This document shows, piece by piece, positions 8,654 to 18,889 of a DNA stretch of 31,118 nt (position 1 is the first letter of the stretch; each line of letters starts with the position of its first letter). Made by a program: the position numbers and the translations under genes. The notes beneath the pieces are model-generated. The model made no database searches and was not told the origin of the DNA. It saw nothing but the letters and a program-made list of their open reading frames with translations. Origin of the DNA: Amanita rubescens (taxonomy: Eukaryota > Basidiomycota > Agaricomycetes > Agaricales > Amanitaceae). Location: positions 1-31,118 of the forward strand of contig WION01000583.1 in NCBI GenBank assembly GCA_015039365.1. Direction: 5' to 3'.

Positions 8654-11127
8654 ATGAGTGACGCTTTCGGTGAGAGTGTCAGTCCCATCGCTGCGATCCG
8701 AGCAATCTTGCACGACTACCCCTTCTCTGCAAGCATCCTTCGAGAGTTGTTACAAAACTCGAGTGATGCAGGGGCTAAAATGCAGGTTTGTGCTGCGCCG
8801 CCGCTCATGAGGCATGTATTGAACAAAACCGCAGATATTTGTTCTTGACATGGGTAAAGACGGGAAAGACTCTGCGCTGATGGCGTACAACGATGCTCAG
8901 TTCCATGAAGAGGATTGGAGAGCAATCCAAACGATCCACCAATCGTCCAAGCTAGCAGATACGTCGTGAGTTTGGCATCTATTTCCGCAGCAAACCACTG
9001 TTGACCTCTCATTTAGCAAAATAGGCAAGTATGGCGTAGGATTTAGGGCCTGCTATCACGTACGATGGTCCATTTTTGCTCTTCGCCACTGACCCCAAAG
9101 TTTGCATAGGTCACCGATACACCCCAAATCCTTTCTGGGTCATCGTTTGCCACGCTTAATCCCATCCACTCTGGCGGCGAGATAATCGACTACGATAAAT
9201 TTAAAGAAAGGGACCATCGCCGAAATTTTGATTTTTTCTCTGACATCCTTCAGCCTTCTTCCATTCCCGGAACGGTCATCAGATTACCACTTCGGTCGTC
9301 ACCGAGTGGACTAAGCGAGCGCGTTGTACTCGCTCAGGAGCTTGATCAAATGATCAAGGATTACATCACTGAAGAGTTGAACATCACTCTTCTATTCCTC
9401 GGTACCCTCAGGACAATCGAAATATGGAAAGTTCATGACGCAAGCAAGACACGTCTAGCTACGTGGACCAAATCCGAGAGCGTAGTTGAACATTGGAGCG
9501 AAGAGTCTTCATTTTTCGTTTCCGACGTAATCCTTTCCAACGGCAACGATTGCTTTTCTTGGCGGATCATTCAGACTCGGAATGAAGAAGACGAGGCCAG
9601 GTCTCGCCTCGCGACTCTGGTTAGTGGCAAGACTATCGATCACATCTTTACAAAGCACAAGTTGAACCCTGATGTGCGCATTGCTTATCCTTTGTTCGCC
9701 GAAACATACACCTCCGGGCGCCTCTTTACATTCTTGCCGTTGCCGTCCAGGACAGATTTTCCTGTCCATATCCACTCGCTATTCGCGTTGACATCGTCAA
9801 GACAAAGCCTGCGCAATCGAAACGAAACCGGGATTGTACCTGGTTCAGACAATGAGTGCGCATATATTTTCTTTTCGTCGTGATTTGGGACTGAAAGCTC
9901 CTATGTAGCGTCTTGATTAAATGGAACTCTTTATTGTTTGATCACTATATTCCGCAAGCCTGGAGCCATCTCTTGAAAACCTTGGCTGAAGATGCTCTAC
10001 CCGGAGACATTTTCAGTGCTTGGCCTCCCCATTGCTCGTCGATAACATCCGGTGATGGCTTATACTGGGAAAACATTCTCCAGGCGACGTTACATTCTTC
10101 GGTTCAGTCCGGTTTAGCGATCTGGCCGAAAGTATCGGAGACGGATACGATAACTCATGTTGGTCTGAACTCTTCCCTAGTCATAGCCAAAGACCAGGTC
10201 AATTGGGATGTCCTCATCGCTCTGGCCCGCGTTGGTCTAACGCTGGTACAATTGCCACAAACCCATACGGAGCTCCTCGACGATTCTATCGCCAAGTTGA
10301 CTCCGCGTGTTGCGCGAGACCAAATCTTGCTTCGTAGCCTCCTCTCCGGGTTCAATGGTTTGTCCCGGGTTCAGCGGAGAATTCTATGCGAGTACTTCCT
10401 CTCGGGCAAGGACTTTAGCAGTATATATGGCCTTCCCCTTTTCCCTGTCCTGGACGAAACCTATATCTCCCTCGACAACAGGACAGCGACAACTCGGCGC
10501 TACATTGCCGTGACTAACGATGAAGTTAACGTATTCGGAGCGTCATCGGGCGATGCCATACCTCTTGATCAGCTGCAACCCGCGGTGGCAGCGTTGGTAC
10601 TGGAAATGGGCACGACTAAGGCCAATATTGATCTACTTCCCCCGACATCTGTCGTTGCCTATTTGTCAAGTGAAGCTGAACCTCGCAGCGAAGAGGATTC
10701 GTCGAAATTCTGGTCTTGGCTGAGTGAATGGTGTCACCGAGAGCAAGCGATGATGCTGCTCAAAGCCAGCTCTTCTCTTCGTCTTATACCGACATCAAAA
10801 GGACCGCAGCTTGTCTCGTCTCCCGTATTTCGGGCGCTAGGTGATCGCTTGTTTGAGAAGCTTGGACTTGCTTTCATCAGTTCTCTCCTTCCAAGCGGAG
10901 TGATCTACTTCCTGGGTAGGCACGGCGTCATCAGAGACACTCATGATGTGCAAGGCCTCTTGACGGCTATTTGTCAAGCGGTGTTGCAGGTGCATCTGTC
11001 TCTCTCGAGTCTCAATCTACTGAATACATCTTCGATAGTCATGATGGCACTGCAGGTTTTTGTCTCAACACTCTTCAATCACACCTCCAGACCATTCTCC
11101 GCTAACGATAAAGGACAACTTTGCTGA
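8654..11127 (+). CDS. Truncated sacsin-like HSP90-fold ATPase protein
   Basis: Exons are 8654-8785, 8835-8965, 9017-9059, 9110-9855 and 9909-11127, all in phase, giving about 756 residues. Exon 1 has FGESVSPIAAIRAILHDYPF and LRELLQNSSDAGA, the sacsin-type N-box of the HSP90/GHKL ATPase fold. Exon 2 has IFVLDMGKDGKDSALMAYND and exon 3 has KIGKYGVGFRACYH (the G2-like loop). Later regions include FTFLPLPSRTDFPVHIHSLF and LRLIPTSKGPQL. Exons 1, 3 and 4 have exactly the lengths found in the full-length paralogue at 19055-27354, and exon 2 differs by nine bases. Similarity stops abruptly at a CAG near 10989; a new 46-codon tail leads to TGA. An optional 69-nt in-frame intron (10990-11058) is possible there. 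The second ATPase module and the BTB domain are missing. Sacsin-family proteins are linked to chaperone activity; the role in fungi is unknown to me. Confidence 0.8.
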
Positions 11128-11941
11128 ACTATCGGGCCATTTAAGTCTTTACGAAGATGGAGGCTGACGTGTTTCCTTCGCTTATGATTTATCGATACTG
11201 CGACAGTTTGCGATGCGATGTTGCAGATGTTGGGAATAATGACTCCCACAAATCGTTTTCAAAGTGTTTGAGGCAACTGAAGTTGCTTGATTTACTTTGT
11301 GAGCGTAGATCGCGACGTCACTGTGGTGATTGCACGTTGTGGCATCGTGCAACTCTTTGTTTACATTGCTCGTTCGTTGGGCCGGGTTGCCGTTTCATGT
11401 AATCTTCACTTCCACTCCTTTGGACTCTCGAGAGGCGCTGTGGTTTGATCTTATTAGTTCGGTTACTTTTTTTTCTCGCATGCGCAGTGTCCTATTATCC
11501 AATTTTAAAAACCTGTCAGCATTATGCATACCTGGATGCTGCACGAGTGATTATTGCTGATTGCTTGCAAGCATGTGGTGTGTGTTATGTTGAATGGGCT
11601 GCAAATACTTGTGTTGAGATGTTAGTGCATATATTCTGTTGCGACACTAAGCAGATAAGCTTGATTTTCAAGGTTATCAACATTCAAGTTATTGGTTTGT
11701 TCCTGACCTCATTTGAAGCCTGCAACCAAATCATTCATGTCTATTCATGTCAGAGATGGTTGTAATGGCACGATGCATGTGATGGATACCAGAAAGAAGA
11801 AACTGTAATTGTGTAAATCAACTTTAGAAGCCACAAAGCATGTGGACAGGAGGGTAGCTGGGGCCAGCATCATGTGTATGTATGTTACATGCTACCCTGA
11901 ATTTAGATTGGATTCTGGAATTGTAAGTGAAGTACATACCA
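11128..11941. other. Intergenic; transition from CpG-normal to CpG-depleted DNA
   Basis: No gene is supported. CpG is normal to about 11500, sparse to 11772, then absent. The right part is presumably the 3' flank of the minus-strand GTPase gene. A short alternative ending of that gene is possible here: a donor gttatg at about 11952 and an acceptor ttccag about 50 bases on would add only three or four codons. Confidence 0.4.
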
Positions 11942-14900
11942 TCAAATGTAGATCATAACCTGTTTGTACAGAAATTCAGCCAATTCTTCATGACCACATT
12001 GCACAGACTCAGAAGTAATATGAGTCTTCAGTTTCTGCACATAGTCATGTTTCCTGAATTGTTTTAAAGCCTCCATGATTGATTGCAAATATGGCCTCTT
12101 TATCCAAAATGACAGCTTGGCAATGATGTTAATTGCTTGGAAGTATTAGCATAAGTGCAGCATAGTGAATAAGATGGAATTAAATTACCAACTACCACTT
12201 GGCATGCTGTAGGCTTATTGTGGTAATGTTAATACTTTTAAAAGGGGAAAGGGAAACTCATACAGTTGCTGAAAAATTCTCTGGTTGATCTCCAAACAGG
12301 GAGAAAAGTTCAGGCTGACTATTAGAAAGGAAACTTCCTAGCAAAATTGGACTTACACACTAGCATGCAAATTAATATCAAGATTCATATCTTCCACAAT
12401 CTTATCACTCACCTGCAGAGTCAGGATAGTCATAAGAATTAATAGAATGTTCCAGGAGACAATATGCCCACAATCTATAGGTAATAATAACATCAGGCCA
12501 AATCACAAAGAAAATGGACAAGCTGTGCTCTCACTTGCTGTATTCATATATTTGAGAATTGAAAGATTGAGACTTGGAGAAAAATGCAATGTCACTCACA
12601 GCCTGATAGTTATAGGAGAAGATGTGGGGAGGTAGGCTTTAAGAAAAATAGTGACACCCACTTGCTGTTGGTTACAAGAGAAAATGTAATGTGACTGGCT
12701 TTCAGAAGGATGTGCACTGCCACTCACTGCCTGTTGGTCATAGGTGGTGTGATAAGACTGCTGTTCAAAATATCACTTACTTCCTGAGTTCATTTGGCAA
12801 GGTAAAAAGACTTCCTTGGAGAAAATGTGCAATATGCAATGTTACCCACTTCCTGTTGATGAGAGATGTGGTGAGAATCTTTCAGGAAATTCAAATGTTA
12901 TTCACAATCTGTGAGTCATAGGAGAATATATGTATATATGTTGAGGCTACCTTTCAGAAATTGCAATGTGACTCACAAACTATTAGCCACAAGAATGTAT
13001 GATGAGCTGCAATTTAGAAATGTGTTTTGTCACTCACTTGCTGTAGGAGAATATGTGATGAGGTGATTGGCTTTTAGAAAATTACCATGTCACCCACTTG
13101 CTGTTGGTTATAGGAGAAGGAGAAGATACAATAAGACTGGCTTTGAAAAAGAATGATAACACTCACTCGCTGTTCATTGCATATGAAAAAGTAATGTGGC
13201 TTTTAAATTCAAGTATTGAAATATGTAATGTCAACTCACTTGCTGTTCATTACATGGTGGGATGAAACTGCTGGTCAGACTCAAATGTACAATGTACCTA
13301 CTTGCTGTTGATCATGGAAGAAGCTGTGATGAGGCTCCCTTGAGAAAGACTGTGACATCACTCACTATCTGTTCATCATGTAATGAGAGTAACTTTCAGA
13401 TAATGTACAATATTGCTCACTTGCTGCCAATTTTAAGAGAAAATGTGATGAGAGTGTCTCACATGGATGTAATGTTACTACTCACTCGCTGTTGATCAAA
13501 GATAAGAAAAGATATGATCAGATTGCATTGCGGAGGCTGTGGTATCACTCACTCTCTGTGGGTTATAGAATGCATTTGTGATTATACTGCATTCCAAAAA
13601 TGTGTAATACTAATCACATACTCTCTTTGGCCACAGAGAATGTGATGACATTGCCTTTCAGAAATATGTACAAATTACTCACTCGCTGTTAGTCATACAA
13701 GCAGATGTCATAAGACTGCCTTTCAGAAGAATGTGTAGAATTACCCACTTCCTGTTAGGAAATATGATGACATTGAAACACCATATGTACAACATAAGAT
13801 CACTTACTCGCTGCCATTTGTCATACAAGGTAATGTGATTGGATTCATTGGAGTGCATTTTGGAGAAATTACAATGCCACTCACTCTCTGTTGGTCATAG
13901 ATAACTGGCAGTATTGAACACTGAGTAATGTCACTCACTCCCTGTTGGTCATAAGGATGTAATGTCATTGTTTTAAAAACATTCAATTGCACTTACAAAC
14001 TGTTCACAGAGCATTTGGGCATGACATGTTCAAGTGGGTGAATTACAAAACAAGGAGTCATGTCACTCACTCTCTGTTGCTCATAAGATGTGGTTAAATC
14101 CAGATGATGGTGAATCTGAGTATCACTCACATACTATTGACCATAAAGTTGTGATGAGAATTGCAGAAAATGTGTGTCATTTACTTTCTGTTGACCATGA
14201 TGAACAAGTTATGATGAAATCTCAAGCATACTTACTTTTTGCTAATTGGATGGGATAAAACTGCCTGGAAAAGTGAATAACAGTCTCCTACATTCTGCAA
14301 GTTGTTAGTTCTCTGAAAAAATACAGTACCTCATAACTCACATCCTGTAGGTGTAAATGAGATTTGTAGAATTGGTTGGTTGACAATATCTCTCACTCTC
14401 TGTTGATGAAGAAGTGAGACTGCCCAACAGGCAATAACATAATGTCACACACATCCTTTTTTAGCAGTGAGACATGATGAACTACACGATGCTTAAATAT
14501 ATGTGTAGACTCACTGCCTGTTTGTCAAAGAATTATTATGTGATGAGACTTCTGGGCAGAAAAGGGTGCAATAAAGTTACTGACAAACTGCATGCAACAG
14601 AATGAGAGTGATAAGATATGTAGTCTGGCTCTTAAATCTCACAAACTTTGATCACAGCAAGAGGTGATGAGACCTTATAATGGGGGAAGAGTCATTTACT
14701 CACTTCCTGTTAAGAAGATGTGATAAGCCTATTGCAAAAAAAAAAAAAAAAAAAAAGCATGATCACTCACTCTCTAAATATAAGTACTATGTGATAAGTT
14801 TACCTGGCTGAAGACAGCAGTGCTACTTACTTCCTGTTGACCATGGGATAGAATGTCATGCATCTGCCTGGCAGAAAAAATGCAGTGCTACTGACACCCT

Positions 14901-17072
14901 GATTGTCAAAGGTGAGATATGATAAGACTGCCTGTTAAAAATAGCCTTACATCCTGGTGATTGTTAAGTAAGATCTAATGGACCATGCAATAGAACACAT
15001 GCAGGCATCACTCACTGCCTGTTATTATGGGATGAAAGTGATGAGTAAAGTTCAAAAACAGGAACTGCCACTCACTTCCTATATTAAATATCATTTAATG
15101 GTTTCTTTAGATAAAAGTACAATGCTACCAACTTTCTGTGTTCATAGTACAGATCAGATGCAGGAATATTGACAGTGTTGCTCACCTTCTGTAAGCAGGT
15201 GTGGCAGGGTGTGACTCTATGGTTGAAAGAAAGGATGCTGCACCACTCACTGCCTGTTGATTATAGGATGGAATGTGACAAGACTGCATATAAGGTAACT
15301 CTTCACCCACTTTCTATTGGTTATGCCATAAAGCATGAAAATGCCTTCCACATGTTGGAGTAAGATATCACTAACATCCTGTTGATCATGTGACAAAACT
15401 GTTGAGCAGCAGACTAAAGCATCACTCACAAACTGTTGCCATGAGAAAGATGCCAAACCATAACCAGTCCAATAGTAGTGACTATGTACTTACCCACTGT
15501 TGCCCATATCATCAGACTTGATCACAGAAAAGTGTGGTAATATAACTCACTTGTATCTCATCCTGTTGTTTAGCAGGCATATAGACATGGCTGATCAGAC
15601 CACAATAAAGGAAATGTAGTTTCACTTGCATCCTGCTGCATATTGTTGCAAGCATTGATTATTTCATATGCAATACCTACCTGTCTGGTCACCTGTCATT
15701 CAATTCAATTTTCTCTTCCTGATATGCAGTGTTAGAGAAATACACACACCCAAAAGTGTGGAAATTTTGTGAGAACCATGACAACAACATCATCCCATGA
15801 ACAATTGTCAGCCAAAACATGTCTGAAAACAGTCAAGTTTTTAAAGTAATACTTAGATCTGAATCATGTGATCCTCACTGAAGTGCAGATTTAACACAGA
15901 GATCAAGGTTATTCATCTGTGTTGAGACAAACAGTTGATGGATACTGTTATCATCTATTGCATCAGCTGTCTTCTGGGCTAATTCAGGACAGTTCTTCTC
16001 TGGTAGATCCAGATCTATGAAATTACTGTACATATCTCTGCTTCCAAAAAAGAGTTTTCCAATGCTCTTACCTTCTAATCTGACATATGCCTTGGGAGGA
16101 TATTTAGCATGCAATACTTTAGGAAGGTAAACTGTCTGAAAAATGCTTTCAGCTTTCTCCCTGGCCATCTTCCACTTATCATCATTCTCAATGTCTGGCA
16201 AGTTTGCATATTCATTGATGATTTGACCATCAAATTTGGTAAAGATGGTCACCAAAGGAACTGCAAAAAAGTCATTTAACAGTGAGTACAAGGTAAATTT
16301 TGCACATGTTTTAAATATTCAGAAAAGATAAAACCAATCATGATGTGCATGTATTTATAAACATTCTGAAAGATGAATCTCTTACCTTTGCCTCTCCCTT
16401 TATCAAAGAACTTGAGTTCTGCAGGTTGTATGGGACGAGGATCATCCATGGGTATGCAGTACCTGGAAGGGGCTTGCTGATCAGTCAGTTGTGTAAGATT
16501 GGAAATATGTACCAAATTGCATGCAACTGGTTTTTCAGTTCAGCTTCTGTGGATCTCTTTTCAATGAACTCCCAAGCAATCTCCAATTCCTCAATTGCAC
16601 CAGCCTCAAAACCCTGCGAGTCATGGAAGATAAAATTACTTCCAGGGTAAGTAATCTGATGTTCAATATTATGCAGGCCTCTCTATCATCATTGCATATC
16701 AAAAACTAAACTCCTACATTATCATTTTACCTACCTCAATTGATGGTATTAAATGAATGCTTGAACATGGAAGCTGGTCACCTGCAAGAAACCAAACATT
16801 TAGAGAATGGACAAAGTTCAGCTTGTCTTACCATTCATGTCATATATGATGGGCTCTGTTTCCTTGCCTACACCACAAACCTTCTCAAGGATGGTTGTCT
16901 TGCCAGCATTAGCCCTCCCTATGACAAGAACACGAAAATGTGTACATCTGTATCTTTCCCTGAGCACTACTATTTTTGCTCCACTGTCATTATCTAATAT
17001 GAACTGATGAGAATTTGACAAAGCCAGATAATTTTGCATACTCAGTGGAGGTGCATCAGCAGCATCTGCCAT
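11942..17072 (-). CDS. P-loop GTPase with a tail encoded by ~50 single-codon exons
   Basis: The N-terminal exons are 17072-16832, 16781-16735, 16682-16513, 16462-16386, 16260-15879, 15822-15750 and 15692-15681. They join in phase into 334 codons. Residues 52-60 are the Walker A GRANAGKTT, 117-120 the DSQG of G3, and 186-189 the TKFD of G4; IFTKFDGQIINEYANL and LFVSTQMNN are as in fungal G-domain proteins. From 15632 the gene passes through 53 tiny exons (separate entry), then 12314-12264 (51 nt, PELFSLFGDQPENFSAT), 12213-12189 (25 nt) and 12135-11942 (KRPYLQSIMEALKQFRKHDY ... stop TGA). Summed coding length is 1443 nt, divisible by three: about 480 residues over 63 exons. The ATG at 17072 is the first in frame. 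Ordinary splicing explains the first exons; joining of the tiny exons is inferred from signals and phase, not shown. The exons at 15750-15822 and 15681-15692 are less certain than the rest. The gene is nearly CpG-free, unlike all its neighbours. Confidence 0.7.
12413..12414 (-). other. Acceptor directly abutting donor (zero-length exon, ratchet-like site)
   Basis: The minus strand reads ctctgcAG followed immediately by GTGAGTG, where every other unit has three bases between AG and GT. The flanking intervals (59 and 53 nt) are normal introns. Either this is a recursive (ratchet) junction, or a CAG codon exon has lost its AG acceptor (TG remains), or the whole 12471-12360 is one 112-nt intron. 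All three readings keep the frame. A 19-codon open frame starting at this GTG (VSDKIVEDM..., stop at 12353) is a less likely alternative end. Confidence 0.5.
14736..14756 (+). repeat. Homopolymer of 21 A inside an array intron
   Basis: A run of 21 A on the plus strand (T on the coding strand) lies within the intron between the exons at 14773 and 14706. On the coding strand it forms a long pyrimidine tract upstream of the next acceptor. Confidence 0.9.
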
Positions 17073-17149
17073 CACTAGACACTAGTAATACTTTGTCCAA
17101 GTCTCCTAGAACACTAGAGGCTTTTATTGGTGGGGTAGCACAAAGTAGA

Positions 17150-18885
17150 CGGTGTTATAGCCGGGTTTGAGAGACCGATCAGCCCGGATGGCGTTAGATG
17201 GCAAAATAATGAATAGTACGAGGGCGTGAGGGCGCGGGATGGTCAGGGCGAGCGATAGAGATAACCGGTTATGACGGGAAGCCAGATCCGTGACCAAATA
17301 TTTGGATGTTCTATATTTGGGAAGACCAGACTCCCGCGCCCTTTGGGTCGTTGTCAACATAATGCAAATTTACGCAACGCATACGGAGCTCACGGAACTC
17401 CTAGAAAAAACAAATTGTCCATGCCAATTCTGCGTTATTCGGGCTTTCTCGCTTATTCCACTTTGTTGTCCCCCGAAGACAACAGAAGACGGGATTATCT
17501 CACGTCGAAGAAAGAATCGAAGGTGACGTTGACAAGTCTACCTTGTGCTTGTTATCGTCATGTATGCTATGAGCATGATGACGATTGAAGACGATGGTGA
17601 TGCCGATTTCATTTCATTTTACCTTTAAGACAAGCTGTTGATGTTGGATGCAGATCAGCAGCAATATAAAATTGCGCTCACCGAGACTCGTAAAGTAATT
17701 CACCTCTGTATGTCGATTCCTGCCTACGGCTTAGCAAAATAACGGGTCCAACGTTTTCGCTAGGAAGAAACAGGGCGCCGACCGTCCTTTCCATTTTGGT
17801 TTATTGACGTATCATTGCATTCCTTCTAGGACTGTTACGTCTCCGAGCTGTGTTAGCCCTATGATTGGTGGACTCGCATCGTTCCAGGTGAGGTTCCATG
17901 TTGCACTGTCCATTTAAGACCATGTTGATTCAACTAGGTTGGTGCGACGTCCTATTGAGGTGAAATGAATTAGATGCTCATGCGGTCCCTTCCTATTCAA
18001 TTGGCCCTGAAAAACGAAAACTCGTACGAGGAGCCAAATTCGACAGTAAATGATACACTTATCATCAATACGGATCGTTCCCAAGCGAGCGTCGCTTTTA
18101 ACTGGTGCTGGTTTCAACAAGGGATATGTGGACCTTCTAGTTTCAACGTCAATCGAACGGCAGCTCTGCAGATTATATATGACAACTCCTGTTTCTTCGT
18201 ATAGGTGAAGCGGAGTGACAAGTCATTAAGGACATGGACGAGGCGCTCCCGAATTAAATCGGATCACTGACCAATTCATTGATAAAACGGAACGCGAAAA
18301 GGACTTATTGCCCGCGAAGCCAATGTCGTTCGCTCATTACCCAAAGCTGTGGACGAACTAGCTATATTTTCAAATTGGATGACTTATTCGTGCTACACCA
18401 TGATCTAGGGCCAAACTCTGTCCCAAACTAAATGTATTTTTTGTCACTAAAAAACCGACATTTATTTACATGAGCCTGTTATTATGACATCATGTGCTTT
18501 AAGTAGCTCGGCCATAAATAAGACCCGACTTCCATCACACTCTCATTACCGGGGTCCATTGCCAATCCCAACCCGGGACGGCTGATAGATCGTAATACTT
18601 CGCGACGCTGTCCTGAACATGTCGCATGTATTTTCGGCGTTTACGCGGGAGATTAGGTTTGACATATCACATATCAGCAAGACACGTGCTGACCGCATGG
18701 CTAGAGATTCTGGCCCTGCTGGATCGACTTTACAGCTGGGCCGTGATGCGTCCTCGCCATGCGCGACGGAATGAGGGGTCTCTGTTATGCCATTCTTTTC
18801 GTGGTTTCAGTCCGGATGTTCATGGCGTCTGTTTGGCCTTATTGACGCGTTCTGGTCGGCAGAGTTAGCCTGAGCCTCAGTCCGC
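17150..18885. other. Intergenic region, nothing recognised
   Basis: Normal CpG content returns at 17150. The first 100 bp are the likely promoter of the minus-strand GTPase gene; CACCAATAAAAG on the minus strand near 17125 is a weak CCAAT/TATA-like element. A stretch near 17380 (acgcatacggagctc) faintly resembles sacsin-like sequence at 10260. No supported gene is seen. Confidence 0.4.
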
Positions 18886-18889
18886 ACTT

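Larger units (their letters stand above)
12357..15632 (-). repeat. Array of 53 micro-exons (51 of 3 nt, one 6, one 12) and short related introns
   Basis: Minus-strand units read (C/T)AG, then three bases, then GTGAGT-like. 5' ends of the exons: 15632, 15562 (12 nt), 15496, 15432, 15378, 15313, 15253, 15188, 15135, 15078, 15018, 14953, 14898, 14833, 14773, 14706, 14645, 14587, 14517, 14455, 14399, 14344, 14294, 14241 (6 nt), 14187, 14133, 14073, 13999, 13941, 13887, 13810, 13751, 13685, 13620, 13555, 13488, 13423, 13368, 13304, 13242, 13169, 13100, 13040, 12979, 12908, 12852, 12783, 12730, 12664, 12602, 12537, 12474, 12359. Intervening lengths are 47-74 nt, except the last (112 nt, see the ratchet-like site). 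Donors are GT in all but one; all acceptors are AG, mostly CAG, some TAG, AAG or GAG. The 50 one-codon exons before 12359 comprise CAA 7, GAA 6, AGA 5, GAT 5, TTT 5, CGA 4, GCA 4, AAA 3, TAT 2, ATT 2 and one each of TGG, AAG, GGT, AAT, GGA, ATA, GCT; none is a stop. The encoded segment is hydrophilic and rich in Q, E, R and K, compatible with a helix or coiled coil. Confidence 0.75.
11773..17149. other. CpG desert coextensive with the GTPase gene
   Basis: Hand counting finds nine CpG dinucleotides in 5377 bp (near 13168, 13487, 13531, 13684, 13809, 14488, 16436, 16617 and 16933). Flanks have them every 10-25 bases. Seven of the nine lie in predicted exons: four in CGA one-codon exons and three in GTPase exons. 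TG and CA are abundant, as deamination of methylated CpG would leave. The right edge lies about 80 bp upstream of the ATG and the left edge just beyond the stop. Confidence 0.85.

Noticed and set aside
12353..12412. 19-codon open frame (VSDKIVEDM...) as the last exon of the GTPase gene
   Set aside because: Reading it as an intron (GTGAGTG to CTAG, 53 nt) followed by a TGT exon with a GTAAGT donor continues the array pattern and reaches longer, protein-like exons downstream.
14736..14756. Poly(A) run as the tail of a retroposed insertion
   Set aside because: No target-site duplication or element body is seen. It sits inside one array intron of normal length and serves as a pyrimidine tract on the coding strand.
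12447..15456. Small plus- and minus-strand frames of 60-85 codons inside the array
   Set aside because: They cross many repeat units, share no motifs and begin and end at random within introns.
12400..15660. CRISPR-like or satellite array, because of the regular 50-77 bp period
   Set aside because: The repeated core is only the splice-signal word, the variable part is three bases, the period is irregular, and the surrounding genome is fungal. The frame logic explains it better.
11500..17150. Organellar insertion or plain AT-rich spacer
   Set aside because: GC content is only moderately low; the distinctive feature is CpG absence. The block holds an intact nuclear-type GTPase gene with spliceosomal introns. 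Misassembly with foreign DNA remains possible but is not indicated at the edges.
17271..17588. 105-codon plus-strand frame with a THTEL stretch resembling sacsin-like sequence
   Set aside because: The similarity is limited to a few residues and about 15 bases; it is too weak to call a relic.
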